This document shows, piece after piece, positions 21,201 through 29,846 of a stretch of 64,000 bases of DNA. The DNA is from Salisapilia sapeloensis (lineage: Eukaryota > Oomycota > Peronosporomycetes > Peronosporales > Salisapiliaceae), in assembly GCA_023334545.1 (NCBI GenBank), contig JAADVB010000065.1:1-64000 (forward strand), in the 5' to 3' direction. Numbering within the stretch: position 1 is the stretch's first letter; each line of letters begins with the position of its first letter. The notes below the pieces were generated by a model. It searched no databases. It was given only the letters and a program-made list of their open reading frames with translations, and was not told where the DNA came from. A program made the position numbers and the translations under genes.

Positions 21201-24200
21201 AACCAATATCGTCGCACATGAAGCGCCTGCCGGGAGTGTCACGTCACCATTGCGTCGACTACTATGGTTGAAGCCACTTCCACCTTCCACCGAGAACTCG
21301 TCGCCACAGTCCACCACTTCGTCTTCATCTGCGACGAACAAGGCGGTGCCGGTGCCAATTGGATACTCCAATCGTAGTTTCCTCCACCTTGATAATGCGC
21401 ATGGATCATCTCAAGACCCATGGCGAGGGGAAAGCATCATTTGTGAAACTGTTGCAGAGCAAGGCACGCTAGTTCTTCGTCTGCGTAGTAAAGTCCAGAT
21501 CGCAAACTACTTATCTGTACCTGTCGAACTTGTCTATAACAATGGAGAATACCGTGAAGTCGTTTCTCCGAGCGGAGAGAAGCATGCGCACTACGTACCA
21601 GTGCAATTCCTCTCTCAAGGTGAAATTGCTTTCTGTCCGATGCTCGAAGGTGGTAGGCTACACAAGTCCAACTCGTTCCGGATCGAGTCCCTAGTTCAAC
21701 CCCCGGACACGCAAAAGATAACTCGGACGCAAAGCAAGTCGACCGCTCATGCTAAACGCGAGCCGGCCAAGATGAGACGTGCCCTTACTTTCTACTGGGA
21801 CGTCCATCCGGAAGCAGATACCGACGAGTCATTCGAAGCTGGACGGCCGCCGTTCCAGCTCGTGTTGTCGGCATCTCGGAAGGCGAATCGTCATGAGACG
21901 CACATCTCACTACGTGCTCCAGTGCAGCTAGAAAACTTGATCCCTTTCTCTCTCCTCTACCGGACAGTGTGCCTTAAATCCGAATCGGATGTCGGGTGGA
22001 TCGAAGGGAACGAAGAATCTTTCACTGGTACACACGGCCGCATTGCGTCTGGTGATCATGCTCATATTTCTGAACTGGAGATGCTCATGGATGGACGAGG
22101 TGAAAGCATGCAAGAGCTAGAGACACCGACAGTAGTGGCGCTCAGCGTCAGTCTCCCTGAAGTCCGAAAGGGGCTTTACAGTCAATGGAAGTACGGCACT
22201 TTCGTGTACGGCACAGCTTCCGTCGCGAGGCGTCTTGAACTTGATTTAGGTCCGTCCTACACGGAGGATGGGTCTGCACGACAGTTGGGGAAGCTACCGA
22301 TATGTGTCGAGGTAGAGCCTGTGGACAAAGCCCGGTCGATTGACGCGAAAGAGCAGATCGTCGACCCGCTAGCTCCAGTTATCGTACGACTGTATTGCGA
22401 GTACTGGCTCATCGATCGCACTGGCCTCGGTCTTCACTTTTATACACCATCAGGCGCGAGAATCACGACCGGTCGGACGAAACGTGTGACAGCAATGGAT
22501 GAGGAGTCCACAGACGGTGTGACGGCATCGAGTGTCTCGCTTGCAGTGTACTCTGGTGAGCCTAGTCAGAAGCTCTCTCGAATGAAGATCGGCGTCCCCA
22601 GCACACGAGGTCGAGAGGAAGTCCGGTCTGAAGTGTTTGACACAGGCGCAGTGGGCATCCGAGGCCAGGTGCTCGTGCCGTCATCATCCATGCAGACGCG
22701 GCGACTGGAGCAGACAACAGCAGGCGCAGCGTTGTTTAGTATCGGCGAAGACACGCCTGCCTCCAACGGCTCGACGACAGCAGCGCAGATGGATTTGTTT
22801 AAACAGCACGAGTTTGGTGTCATCGTAGAGCAAGGTCCTGCCAAATTCTCTCGCTCCAAAGTCGTGACATTAGTTCATCGTCATTACTTTGTGAATTCAT
22901 CCGACCGGTTCCAAGTTCACATTCGTCAGGAAGGCAGTTTAGATGAACGAGCGATCGTTCGTCTCGGACCACGCGAAAGTAACTATTTCCACTGGAGTGA
23001 CTCGAGACTGAGAGCAAGAGTACAGGTGCGTTTTGTACTTCCTGAATACGCAACTCAGGATGATGGAGAGAACAAACGGGCGATTGGAAATACGTCCGAG
23101 TGGAGCTCTCCATTCGAACTGTCATCCGTAGGAAACTTTGTATTGCGTCTGAAGAAGCCGCTGCAACGAGCCCCATCCTACTTGCCTCAATGCTTGGACG
23201 ATCGAAAGTACAAAGAGAGTCATCCGGAGGACTACATCGATGAGCTTGACGTGTACTATGAAGAGCGACAGATGCTGTCGAGCGGCCTTAAGCTCTCTGT
23301 CGCAGTCGAACTGCACGATCCGTCCGTCGTGGTGTACCTAGAGGAAGGAGAGAAGCTCGAAGCTCCTCCACCATCTGGTAATACCGACCCAGATTTGGAA
23401 ATGGCTGTCGAGGCATCACGTGATGAAGGCAATAGGAGCGCATTTGTACCGTTTAAAATCAAGAACGAATGTAGCAACCTGGAGCTCGTGGTCTGGCAGA
23501 AGACACTTGCAGGTGATGCACACACTGGTTTGCGCGTTGGATTTGAAGGGGGCGACCTCGTAAGACCTTTCCAGACTGTTGACTACGTTCCGTACGCCTT
23601 TGCAGGGCAGCCTTGTGTCTTTGTCCAAGTCCAGACATCAATTGGTCTAGATGATGACAAGGACGCAAGCGACAAGAAAAGTAAGCGCAACGCGAAGAGA
23701 CGGCGTAGACGGCGTAATTCTGGGGATCCACTAGGTGCTAGCGCTTCGCTCCCGAGTGGGACCAATACACAGGTCCTCACGAGCTTTGAGATTCAGCTGA
23801 ACAAGCTCCATCGACTACCCACGATGGATCTATCAGATAAGAAAACCAAGAGACGGCTGTGGGTCGAAGTGCGTTTGGACGAGACTGCAAAGACTCTGCT
23901 GGTGACAGACATGCTCCCGGGCGACTCCAGCGAACACAAGCGTCGACGTCGAGCCACACTGCTGCGTAGTTGGAAGAGATATAATGCTGCAGTCCTCTCC
24001 CTATCTCGTTTAATTGCAGCCCATAGCTCGACGTACGATCAGCCGGATATGTTTGAGTCCATGAACGAAGGTGATGAAGGCTTTAGTCGAAACAGTCGAA
24101 AGCATGTGCACTTTGCTGGGTACAGTCCAGAGAAGATTGACGAGCAGCAGCTAGATATGTACCCAGCATTTTCTGGAGTGACACGAGATCGAACGGTCGA

Positions 24201-27200
24201 AACTGACACTCAGAACGCCAAGATCGCGCTATGTGTACGTCTGGTGCATGTACTCAAGCTAGAAGAACTGTATCGACGTCACGGAACGACGGATTGGGCT
24301 TCCTGTAGACCGTACGTTACCATTCGTTTGGAAACAACCGGACAGCATACGGAGAGCAAGATCTATCCGCAGGCAGCCGCGATCCTTCCTCGATGGGTGC
24401 CTATTTTAACAGACAAGAAGAAGGCACCGTCCCCAGAACTCCAGCTTCTCATTGGTGCTGGTGACGACAAGCTAGATGCAACGCTCGTGATCGAGATCAG
24501 AGAACCTGATCGATATCTCTTCGGATCGACGCTCCTATCCGTCCTCGAAATGCCACTCCAAAAGTATTTGGAGAACGTCCGGACGTCACAGCATACCTAT
24601 GAACCGTTGTCAGCGCTTCAATTCTTGGCACCTGTGGAGATGGGCGACCAGAGCGAAGACAAGACGATGATCCGGTTGGAAATGTGTGCAGAGTACTATC
24701 CTCCAGGCTCCTTACAAGACTCAGATGAGAGCGTAGACGCGTTCGAACGGGTGCAACGTGCCATGCGACTAGCCCGCATCAAACGTCAGTTGGAAAGCCT
24801 TCGCAAGTCTCGCACTGATTTGCGCGGTCTTTTGGAGAAGGAGGCCGTCGACATCTCCACCGGTCACCATGACAAACACCTCCCCTCTGTCAGCACTGCC
24901 GCTTCTGTCGCGTCCAAGACAGTGTCGAGCGATAAGAAGATCCACAGATCAAGACGAACGTCCTTGTCGGAAATGTCAGACACGTCCAGTGTGACGAGTA
25001 TGTCGGTCGCATCATCCGTCGCGACGGAGGAAAGCAAAAGCTCGGACGACGCCTACGATGATTTGCGTGACGAACGCCAGCTCACTGCTGTCATGATCGG
25101 AGTGTCGAACCTACAAGTACCTGCATCCATGGTACGCCGTAGCGGACGCCGTGTGTACGGCAGTACGGAGCGCAAGGAAGTTCGTGAACCAAAGGTTTAC
25201 TGCACCATCACGTACAAGGAGTCGACTCGATCTGCCATGTCTGCCGTAGCAAAGCGTTCTAGCGAGAGTGAAGCAAAGAACGAGTTGGATGCGAATACTG
25301 GTGACGGCAGTGAGAGTAGTGCCGATAGCTCTCCCGACCGTCATCGTCACGTGCGCACGTATGAGTTTGCTAAAGGCCAGCGTCTGGGACTAGACCTCGT
25401 CTACCAGAATGGTCGAGTGCTCGTCCAAGGTGTTCTGTGTGGTGACGCTTGTGGACAGCTGCTTCATGAAGGCAAAGTTCGGATCGGAGATACGGTCGTC
25501 GCTGTGGATGGCCAGACAATTGTGAATCTGCATCGAGAAGCGTCCTTCCGAGCGATTGAAAAGGCGAGACAGCTTGGAACTGTTGATGAAGAGAGGGAAG
25601 AGGAAGCTCCAACGACATTTACGTTGTCTTTCTTGGACCAGCCGATGAGCCAGCGACCGACGTGGAGATCGCAGGAGTCTATCGAACGATCTGATGAAGA
25701 TCGAGGGAAGGAGGAAGAGGAGGAGATGGCAGGGTATGATGCCGAGTGGAATCGACGAGTAGAGTTTGTAGAAACTGCTCCATCGGCTGGTGATCGAACG
25801 TCTACTGCAACCAAGGAAGAATCGGTCCTGGTGCGGGTGTACCTTCGGAATGACGCTGTGGACCACGGACTATCAAACGCACAAGAGTCGAGCGTCGTGC
25901 CGTTCCTCTACTTCTTCGGAGATGACTCGACAATGGATCACTTGGACCATAGCAAACAGGATTCGAGGTTTGATGAGCTCTTGGGTGAGTGCTGGGTTCC
26001 ATTGCCTCCATTCAATACAGGCGACGCAACCTCAGCATTTGAAAATGCAGAGAGCGTCTTGTCCAGCGCAGTCGACCCACTGTCGATTGACTCTTCCCCT
26101 GATTCTGCTTTCTACGAACGAGTTTGTGCGTTGTATCTGCCACGCACGAGGTCTGGGCAGTCCAGCCGGAGGATGATGACGATGATCGGAGAGCTACGAC
26201 TTGCGCTCAAGTGGGACCTATTGGACCCGCTGGCTACGGCTAAAAGTAAGGAGGATCTGCGTATCTACAGCCAGATCGAGATGGCACACGTGTGTGTGTC
26301 TGTGATCGATGACGCTTCTTCATCTGCTCCTAGCAGCTCGTCCGGTCAAGCCCAGGAAGTGCTGAATATCTCCATGTCGAATAAGTTCGCGGATGCAGGC
26401 ATACAGCTGAGCTACGCATACATGAGTAGTGGTAAGCACGTGTTGAATGCTTCCGTCGGGCACTTCCAAATCGACAACCAGATGCTCGATACGGACTATC
26501 CTGTCTTTCTGCACCCCATGCGCTTGATCGACAATCAAGTGGAGCAGAGTGCACCGGATGAAGACGGCGCGGATACATCGCCTAGCATCCGTCTTCTACC
26601 GACGTTCCAGCTCATGACTGTCTTTGGCACCGAACCTGGCGTCGCCCGATTCGACTACATCTTTGCTCAACTGCAGGAGCTGGAGATCAAGCTGGAAGAC
26701 TCTACGTTAGTCGCACTTGCACATGTGCTGAGAGGTGTGAACTGGGGACTCCTGGACACTTCGTCTGGAAACTCGCAGCATGAGCGTCAGCCGTCTAAGT
26801 CCTTTGCCGACGACATGACTGGCACTGGTGCCGGCTACGAGACATCCGAGGATCAGCCAGAGCTGAACCTAGCGCTCCGACTGCTGGAGAAGGAATGGTC
26901 GTCTCCTGTCCGTATCCTCGCGTCTTCTGCCGGTGCCATGACCATCTCATCTTCGGCTGAAAGCCACCACACTGGTACGACCAAGGTGTTATTGCGATGG
27001 CTACTCCTGTGTCCAGTTAAAGTCAATGTGACATTTACAAGCACAGCGGATCGAGCTCGACTGCTTTCACTCTTATCGCCCGACATGTCGTCCACACTAC
27101 GTGCCGTCATCAGTGCTGCAGCGGCACTCATGTCGAACTTGGACCAAGCTCCAATCAAGATTCCAGAGTTTTACGTTGAAAACTTGCTCGAAACGACACG

Positions 27201-28857
27201 TACGCTTGCGTTCTACGGCGTCCAGCATTATGTCCACCATGGCCTACGCAGTTGGTATAACCTCATGGGCTCTGTCGATGTCCTAGGCAATCCGATCGGA
27301 CTTGTGAGCACACTTGGCACTGGTGTCAAAGACTTTTTCTATACACCAGCGCAGATGCTACTAGACGATGAAGACGGTAGCATCCGAATTTCCAACTTGC
27401 GTACAGGCATGACGAAAGGCTCCAAAAGCTTGCTGCGTAACACTGCCGTCGGTATCTTCCATACGACTGGGAAGATCACAGAGACACTCGGCAAAGGTCT
27501 CTCCATGCTCGCGCTAGATGACCAGTATACGCTGCATCGACAACGTCAGTTGTCGAAACAGAGTCGAGAGATCCAGGACTTGGGCGGAGCCATCACCGTC
27601 GGTAGCAGGGGACTAATTGGAGGACTGTGGGATGGCGTCAAGGGCGTCGTGTCTGCACCGGTGGAAGGTGCCGAAGTCGATGGCGCGGGCGGATTCGTCC
27701 TTGGTATTGGCAAAGGATTTGCTGGGTTAGTCGTCAAGCCGACTGCAGGCTTCTTGGATCTATTAACGAGTCTTTCGCGAGGAGCGAAGAGTAGTGCAGA
27801 AGCTATTGACGGAGGAGACCACGACTTCCAGACCGTGACACGGTTCCGACTACCACGTCGGTTCTGTGCAGATGGCGTCATCGTGTCGTACTCTTCTCGT
27901 GAAGCGAAGGGGTATGCTGTGCTCTTGCTGACGTCTCTGGACAAGACGGACGAGTACGTCTACCATGTGGACTATGGTCTTGAATCTCGAGGCATGGTCT
28001 TGCTCACGGATAAGCGAGTGGTGTGCTTAAGTGCAAAGAGTGGTCAGAAACTATGGGAGTTAGCATTGGACTCGACGCTCGTGGTACAGGTAGCAGGTAT
28101 CATGCTTTCGATCGGCCAGGCATCTGCCGCTCAGAAGACGTACAACATTGAATGCGACAATGAGATCGTTGCACTCAACTTCCAAGTCGCCGTGGATTCA
28201 GCTCGAGTTGATCCCTCCGCTACGCGCTACTTGCTGCTAAATCTCGAAAAGAATCAGGAGGAAGAGACGAGGAGAGGGATGAAGATGGTTAAGTCCAAGG
28301 GTCGAACAATCGATAGGAGAGATGCAGGAACGGAGCGAACGGATTTGCGTCTATTAATGGAAAACGTGCAGGATACCAAGGTTACTGGTTTGTCGGAGGA
28401 AGACTTGCAAGCGCAGCCTCTACGAAGTGTACGCGTGGAACTGTGCCATTTGCATAACCAAGATGCGCACTCGAACGTCCCGTCGCGGACAGTCGATCAT
28501 CTACTTTCATTCACGGTCTTTCAGATCCAGGTATACGGCGGTCCGTACCAATGGACTGTCTTCCGTCGGTACAGTCAGTTTCGAGAGCTCGTTTCCGCGC
28601 TTGAAGCTTCTGGCTATAATCTGGACTCAATGCCGTCGCTGCCACCGCGCACGTTTTTGCCCAGCACACGAGACGCTGTAGCCAAGCACCGACAAGAAGC
28701 GTTGACAGTTTTCTTGCAGGCAGCTGTAATGCATTCTGCGATTAGTCGCAGCTCGCCCATGCTTGAGTTTGTCACGAGTGAGGCGCAGGAGATGCGGGTT
28801 AGCTTACCACCTCGATCGCCTGGTATTCTCGGTGAAGACGACGAAGATGAGCAGTAA
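12226..28857 (+). CDS. VPS13: Giant VPS13-family lipid-transfer protein with C2, PDZ and PX modules
   Basis: One uninterrupted frame encodes 5,543 residues, far longer than yeast Vps13 (about 3,100). Residues 1-100 are a clear chorein N domain (LGKYVKNLDPEALKISVWSG, then VPWHNL). Long VPS13-type repeats follow, then a possible beta-trefoil-like block near 2430-2620 and SHR-BD/VAB-type beta repeats at about 2925-3450 (IYVDNKSGIPFRV, YWLIDRTGLGLHFY). A C2-like domain lies near 3995-4160. A second C2-like fold appears split around a PDZ domain at about 4378-4470 (GLDLVYQNGRVLVQG). The VPS13/ATG2-type C region contains GTGVKDFFYTPAQMLL and GFAGLVVKPTAGFLD. A PX domain is at about 5398-5515 (WTVFRRYSQFRELV, PSLPPRTF). 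Role by family: bulk lipid transfer at membrane contact sites. PX suggests phosphoinositide targeting. Confidence 0.93.
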   Translation: MFIQRYVSALVDAVLGKYVKNLDPEALKISVWSGAIEIEAVELQPGLPIPGLPEVRVVQGTLHQLRINVPWHNLANQPMEVAVEDVSLLLEVAHEDENASSHTAEGSDGKSQRQEVLQRKRATIDAIEQATSFREQQKTQQKNSSSDEGGWANSFFLKLLVKLVDNVQLSVQRVHIRLEDRQSNVQQPYAVGITLQSLVMHSADEDWNYTMDVRGGGSPSALLRKKLEVHRFGIYWSLPLQQVPLTVFEDSFAFTRLMQRCFWATTPEQLAHIPALIEDSDYLIAPLSLSMKLTVNDGDGKLALTHQELSARVLSRLGTPWMVETIDMIGDDAWDEFVQSMPSLAGGRKYTLGFVFSEAWAVAREWSEEEDAIPTLEQFKQALSSCLLWSVEEVNRVERSIIKYREAVVQVMDEKTTYIDAQADIDHINVSLSRDQYLSQLSFVSFLTSRRRRKRIAALHPKQSVKQNPRAWWRFAIEAVLLDVRERIGREDWRVMDHQRRQRKKYMELYLRLWHSSSYAATLISKGVKEMSSEEAATAFDDLEYELETPKLLSLRRAVRKDMAKKELLKPKSTKTSEQTPQTNATWWSWLRGTTSSPPSQSEESASTPEDERWSEQDTKKLYEAIDFHPEEESIGEEDTLNAQTESDSEKASNMQQVQKRKKSMGEQQRVLYRVQSTLKQATLQLGWNRHSGMGKPRDLLLAEFDDMNIQFLVRPSSLEVGLQLHDAYFCQNASDLADIVRRVKQQSVFSTRDFFLERMDMNEILENHPEDVQQQMSSVRLRHCERELPVLDLSLALYSEEHDPDDANGSVVAEEGEVAGSHATAQYSRVIRVSLVTQAIKCNINLVFLLNLMSFFQRPVNVDLSRLENTAWRNAQRLQRYSTHQLKEALARRTKLEMQLDVVSPWISIVRASVDKEKESSRRVGILLFLGHLRASTLHPTKERRSSMTPHTFSNGEGDLGSGAQEFMVSSPTEEHLYDVIDFFISGVEVRVLDSVQQDADALTGDWQYLLEKTSLKLSSHLSVAPRDPTIPLVKLVGDVATVQLNLSASSFRSLLSLVYSFAYNVSDFKEQNAQVEEIVDVDENDQASSKDTRSSSSQVLLSPPHSSHGIASAMRKKKRMDFMSTTDSQSGSSERTSGGDDKTPLDNGVPSSPTHPFAATESFGTAATIAASHAEKDLEDRDLMKLWRRVLCHMRFHVGEIVLRLQVKEMDEPGTHKVIEARLGEINTRVKIRSYDRRLEFGLGTFVLEDMVLSHSTKENGKPNVIQRRFIMESGEAGEKEMPKSTSEHLIRWALTSVSSDAPLPKDKGLCKYIAYETLVPDATAKYSVWQDPLVTPLSLEASLRTLTIHVRQDTMAEIIVFFFSSNRPTEPEPPKETESSPKKRARPKSNDLPDLTEEDLRSVSSSDRQVHESLSRRLGVWVKSSLLENVADSSYGSDTKPPSWSKQSTEAEEKADTPAQEGDKWEDLPAKLQLRLHVDGLTVFLHQDEKEVAEGASSAIVSLSTEKFCGCIHKFPRYMNIFASLSSLKLSDTSLTDRHHREIVSHATSLKAHESPTLEKEFGHVPTVEEVLQTLEEIPAVFSCAMQFYGPDNIQEAWHPGYSNRFSVRLKSPRIRVLYRFVDDIRNYFFNGILLQTVMSVWYRARPEMSWEGDFQLAQVATGQSFQSHTESNDKSGGESTVFGSDVVSMFPLLDVQMDDAVLEMPPHRVSSEALILRYDRFKFSNVHVLNEYADMDNRVLAKVLLNSSLSQLKMEVSTLRIVSNILLFTDDAPGMNSGGSFMEQSLLGSTDIHLDINLRTLSAIKVDIDFTPVRLVCNQEQYAFLLRVPFQNLQERSRYRFPMRSAVELQHLLTRGGNPERPTTPPPSEHFEASGFSTMTGDIITSITSEVGEESEDDAFDEVGEQDEKHATVVIIVPELTMELLRGYQGYQPSSSGDLSMADKDKKYQGSICVLDFTKCRTQVGYAFTTRRLESEVTIDGIHVRDSRAESHISESYRDVVVFEQPSEDEWDMLKQTKSVQIRFVKETRQVEAGSIKLEASDNKEVPSGSQDHSRGNSNLSNPPSSSETREKMTSSNHVQSSTRSRGGLRKRNTLADSVTERSKLSNSHSRLVYGRDIAESSAISQRLPGRPLVDENRMELNVDVLGFRVIPSNIHYDIVRFVLHRVSSAAYDSDNESTTSRSDGRSSESGEDGDEDEVIDSEQLLPSYRLISINLTLGPSAVLLVEDPFRQKSRALRFSWDASLSLDYLRTIYPNEYMGIQDFDWMVDRNQVFFKGDINNIHATSRLSKDSVWAGGGNFSAATADCLKPIGLGFEIQMDLATSFLDCRVAFDRIMDLRFGYLDFCTTYAALESILRMSRSRYDSESEGAKRPRAHSSSSVSSATNVDRSPPSSSSSSSASGMNASMYRTGLAGSRKRSNSATTKYGTSLIYLISASFRGRLQTRPVVGIYNSPWRKRYLVLPYTPQERNLVESVAFRILPAPGSTKEIGDEVYYGDRIILEVVPNQTEDMSAQKSLRSNADGLQHQMSSSRSPEAGGLLSASMTEDASARRMLISKYDRLGANGYLGLDGAAGTFETTIWKHGTTVFNSEKSVVFDRDVIALEEMTIYRTFSRAVKNQTSRTPGNRQQPVQFGSRGKKKPDMQELTDLMGTSAKEGGGYLMFNGVGDAPIPFALSISTEPTKVNDSAETTNENETKKRSDSSDTMDKAKLPAKTLLDNLKVIEFSLPGVNATIVNDYNNMLLPLLHLRVSNLHLDVRGQLDQRFSALAQLRCGVQAYNSQLAVWEPFVEDFNVDAALHGRGGALCDYCLSERQQVSPTGIKLQCAGLPTCLFRPARTEVFTEALAHSWQSKHFIYRELLHRSDGDDGTVTDANTFVLVIKEDLNINLSRNVVNVMLHFVALVTRVAPSDERLAMRLGPFIYVDNKSGIPFRVARNQSSASGPPPSDGVNLFNKSRNELQDMVQPSLEQGLASPTADWITAESGERVATNIVAHEAPAGSVTSPLRRLLWLKPLPPSTENSSPQSTTSSSSATNKAVPVPIGYSNRSFLHLDNAHGSSQDPWRGESIICETVAEQGTLVLRLRSKVQIANYLSVPVELVYNNGEYREVVSPSGEKHAHYVPVQFLSQGEIAFCPMLEGGRLHKSNSFRIESLVQPPDTQKITRTQSKSTAHAKREPAKMRRALTFYWDVHPEADTDESFEAGRPPFQLVLSASRKANRHETHISLRAPVQLENLIPFSLLYRTVCLKSESDVGWIEGNEESFTGTHGRIASGDHAHISELEMLMDGRGESMQELETPTVVALSVSLPEVRKGLYSQWKYGTFVYGTASVARRLELDLGPSYTEDGSARQLGKLPICVEVEPVDKARSIDAKEQIVDPLAPVIVRLYCEYWLIDRTGLGLHFYTPSGARITTGRTKRVTAMDEESTDGVTASSVSLAVYSGEPSQKLSRMKIGVPSTRGREEVRSEVFDTGAVGIRGQVLVPSSSMQTRRLEQTTAGAALFSIGEDTPASNGSTTAAQMDLFKQHEFGVIVEQGPAKFSRSKVVTLVHRHYFVNSSDRFQVHIRQEGSLDERAIVRLGPRESNYFHWSDSRLRARVQVRFVLPEYATQDDGENKRAIGNTSEWSSPFELSSVGNFVLRLKKPLQRAPSYLPQCLDDRKYKESHPEDYIDELDVYYEERQMLSSGLKLSVAVELHDPSVVVYLEEGEKLEAPPPSGNTDPDLEMAVEASRDEGNRSAFVPFKIKNECSNLELVVWQKTLAGDAHTGLRVGFEGGDLVRPFQTVDYVPYAFAGQPCVFVQVQTSIGLDDDKDASDKKSKRNAKRRRRRRNSGDPLGASASLPSGTNTQVLTSFEIQLNKLHRLPTMDLSDKKTKRRLWVEVRLDETAKTLLVTDMLPGDSSEHKRRRRATLLRSWKRYNAAVLSLSRLIAAHSSTYDQPDMFESMNEGDEGFSRNSRKHVHFAGYSPEKIDEQQLDMYPAFSGVTRDRTVETDTQNAKIALCVRLVHVLKLEELYRRHGTTDWASCRPYVTIRLETTGQHTESKIYPQAAAILPRWVPILTDKKKAPSPELQLLIGAGDDKLDATLVIEIREPDRYLFGSTLLSVLEMPLQKYLENVRTSQHTYEPLSALQFLAPVEMGDQSEDKTMIRLEMCAEYYPPGSLQDSDESVDAFERVQRAMRLARIKRQLESLRKSRTDLRGLLEKEAVDISTGHHDKHLPSVSTAASVASKTVSSDKKIHRSRRTSLSEMSDTSSVTSMSVASSVATEESKSSDDAYDDLRDERQLTAVMIGVSNLQVPASMVRRSGRRVYGSTERKEVREPKVYCTITYKESTRSAMSAVAKRSSESEAKNELDANTGDGSESSADSSPDRHRHVRTYEFAKGQRLGLDLVYQNGRVLVQGVLCGDACGQLLHEGKVRIGDTVVAVDGQTIVNLHREASFRAIEKARQLGTVDEEREEEAPTTFTLSFLDQPMSQRPTWRSQESIERSDEDRGKEEEEEMAGYDAEWNRRVEFVETAPSAGDRTSTATKEESVLVRVYLRNDAVDHGLSNAQESSVVPFLYFFGDDSTMDHLDHSKQDSRFDELLGECWVPLPPFNTGDATSAFENAESVLSSAVDPLSIDSSPDSAFYERVCALYLPRTRSGQSSRRMMTMIGELRLALKWDLLDPLATAKSKEDLRIYSQIEMAHVCVSVIDDASSSAPSSSSGQAQEVLNISMSNKFADAGIQLSYAYMSSGKHVLNASVGHFQIDNQMLDTDYPVFLHPMRLIDNQVEQSAPDEDGADTSPSIRLLPTFQLMTVFGTEPGVARFDYIFAQLQELEIKLEDSTLVALAHVLRGVNWGLLDTSSGNSQHERQPSKSFADDMTGTGAGYETSEDQPELNLALRLLEKEWSSPVRILASSAGAMTISSSAESHHTGTTKVLLRWLLLCPVKVNVTFTSTADRARLLSLLSPDMSSTLRAVISAAAALMSNLDQAPIKIPEFYVENLLETTRTLAFYGVQHYVHHGLRSWYNLMGSVDVLGNPIGLVSTLGTGVKDFFYTPAQMLLDDEDGSIRISNLRTGMTKGSKSLLRNTAVGIFHTTGKITETLGKGLSMLALDDQYTLHRQRQLSKQSREIQDLGGAITVGSRGLIGGLWDGVKGVVSAPVEGAEVDGAGGFVLGIGKGFAGLVVKPTAGFLDLLTSLSRGAKSSAEAIDGGDHDFQTVTRFRLPRRFCADGVIVSYSSREAKGYAVLLLTSLDKTDEYVYHVDYGLESRGMVLLTDKRVVCLSAKSGQKLWELALDSTLVVQVAGIMLSIGQASAAQKTYNIECDNEIVALNFQVAVDSARVDPSATRYLLLNLEKNQEEETRRGMKMVKSKGRTIDRRDAGTERTDLRLLMENVQDTKVTGLSEEDLQAQPLRSVRVELCHLHNQDAHSNVPSRTVDHLLSFTVFQIQVYGGPYQWTVFRRYSQFRELVSALEASGYNLDSMPSLPPRTFLPSTRDAVAKHRQEALTVFLQAAVMHSAISRSSPMLEFVTSEAQEMRVSLPPRSPGILGEDDEDEQ

Positions 28858-29846
28858 TTTCAGAAACAATGAGTCAAAGTGGTATCGATTGAGAAGACTG
28901 TAGTGGACTGATAGGTGGGTAGAGACAGATAGTTGTAATCAAGGATTGTTGTGCATCTAGCACGACAGAAATAATGGAAACATCTTTTACGCTGAAATGA
29001 GTGTATAAACCTCGTGGGAGCTGTAAGATCTTCTGTCATTTGGATGGTAGAGCCTCTGTTCAGTTTCCTGTGAGATATGGAAAAGGTCTGCTGGTATATT
29101 AAAATGGAAGTCTTGGGATAAATGCCCGGAGGGTGTAGACACTTATATTCAGTGTAAGTGTTGGGGTGTCGCGCTTACAAACTAGTAGATGCTCGGGTCT
29201 TAGTCATGCAGAGCTCTTCGAAACAACACTGGAAGAAATTTGCTTTCCTTCTGTAGATCTGTGCTCCACTACGACGTATTTATACCACTAGGCCGTCTAG
29301 GATGATGTCTTTCCATAGGAAGATGGTTCTGTCGCAACGGTTTTACCCTTCCATTGAAAAATGGACGCATCTAATTGTGATCAATCCATTCCATCATACC
29401 ATGACTGCAGCTTCTCCCTAGTTCAAATCAACGCATAGTATGTCTACTCCTATGGCATCAAATAACGGTCAAAACCACTAGAATAGTTGTTAAAGTCCGC
29501 ATTGCAACAACATTGTGACTATGTGTACATTCCCATTTTCAGGCGTTTCGACCGTCTCCATGCTCTTCTGGACTCTAACCGCCACCAACATACTTTCTGT
29601 TTTTGCATGACATATATCATCCAAGTGAAGTGGCTCGCAGTCCCTTCTTTGCGAGTGCTTTCTTTCCAAGGATTCCGTTTCACTGGCCAGCATACGTGAT
29701 CGAGGATGAATGTGCGATAGGTCATGTTTCATCACAACGTGCGTTAGCCCCTCTCTACAGGCGAGCTTGCTCTGACATCGCAGCTCATTTTTAAATTCTC
29801 TGCACAGGGAGCAAGCACAAACAAATTTAGTCGCATCATTGATACA
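28858..29846. other. Intergenic stretch between the VPS13-like gene and Myb gene 7
   Basis: About 1 kb holding the 3' flank of the VPS13 gene and the upstream region of Myb gene 7. Small open stretches near 29490-29790 overlap on both strands and look random. No gene is supported. Confidence 0.5.

Noticed and set aside
13239-27944. Many open frames of 60-200 codons on the opposite strand of the VPS13-like gene
   Set aside because: They mirror codon bias of the real gene, lack similarity to known proteins and overlap a clearly conserved coding sequence.
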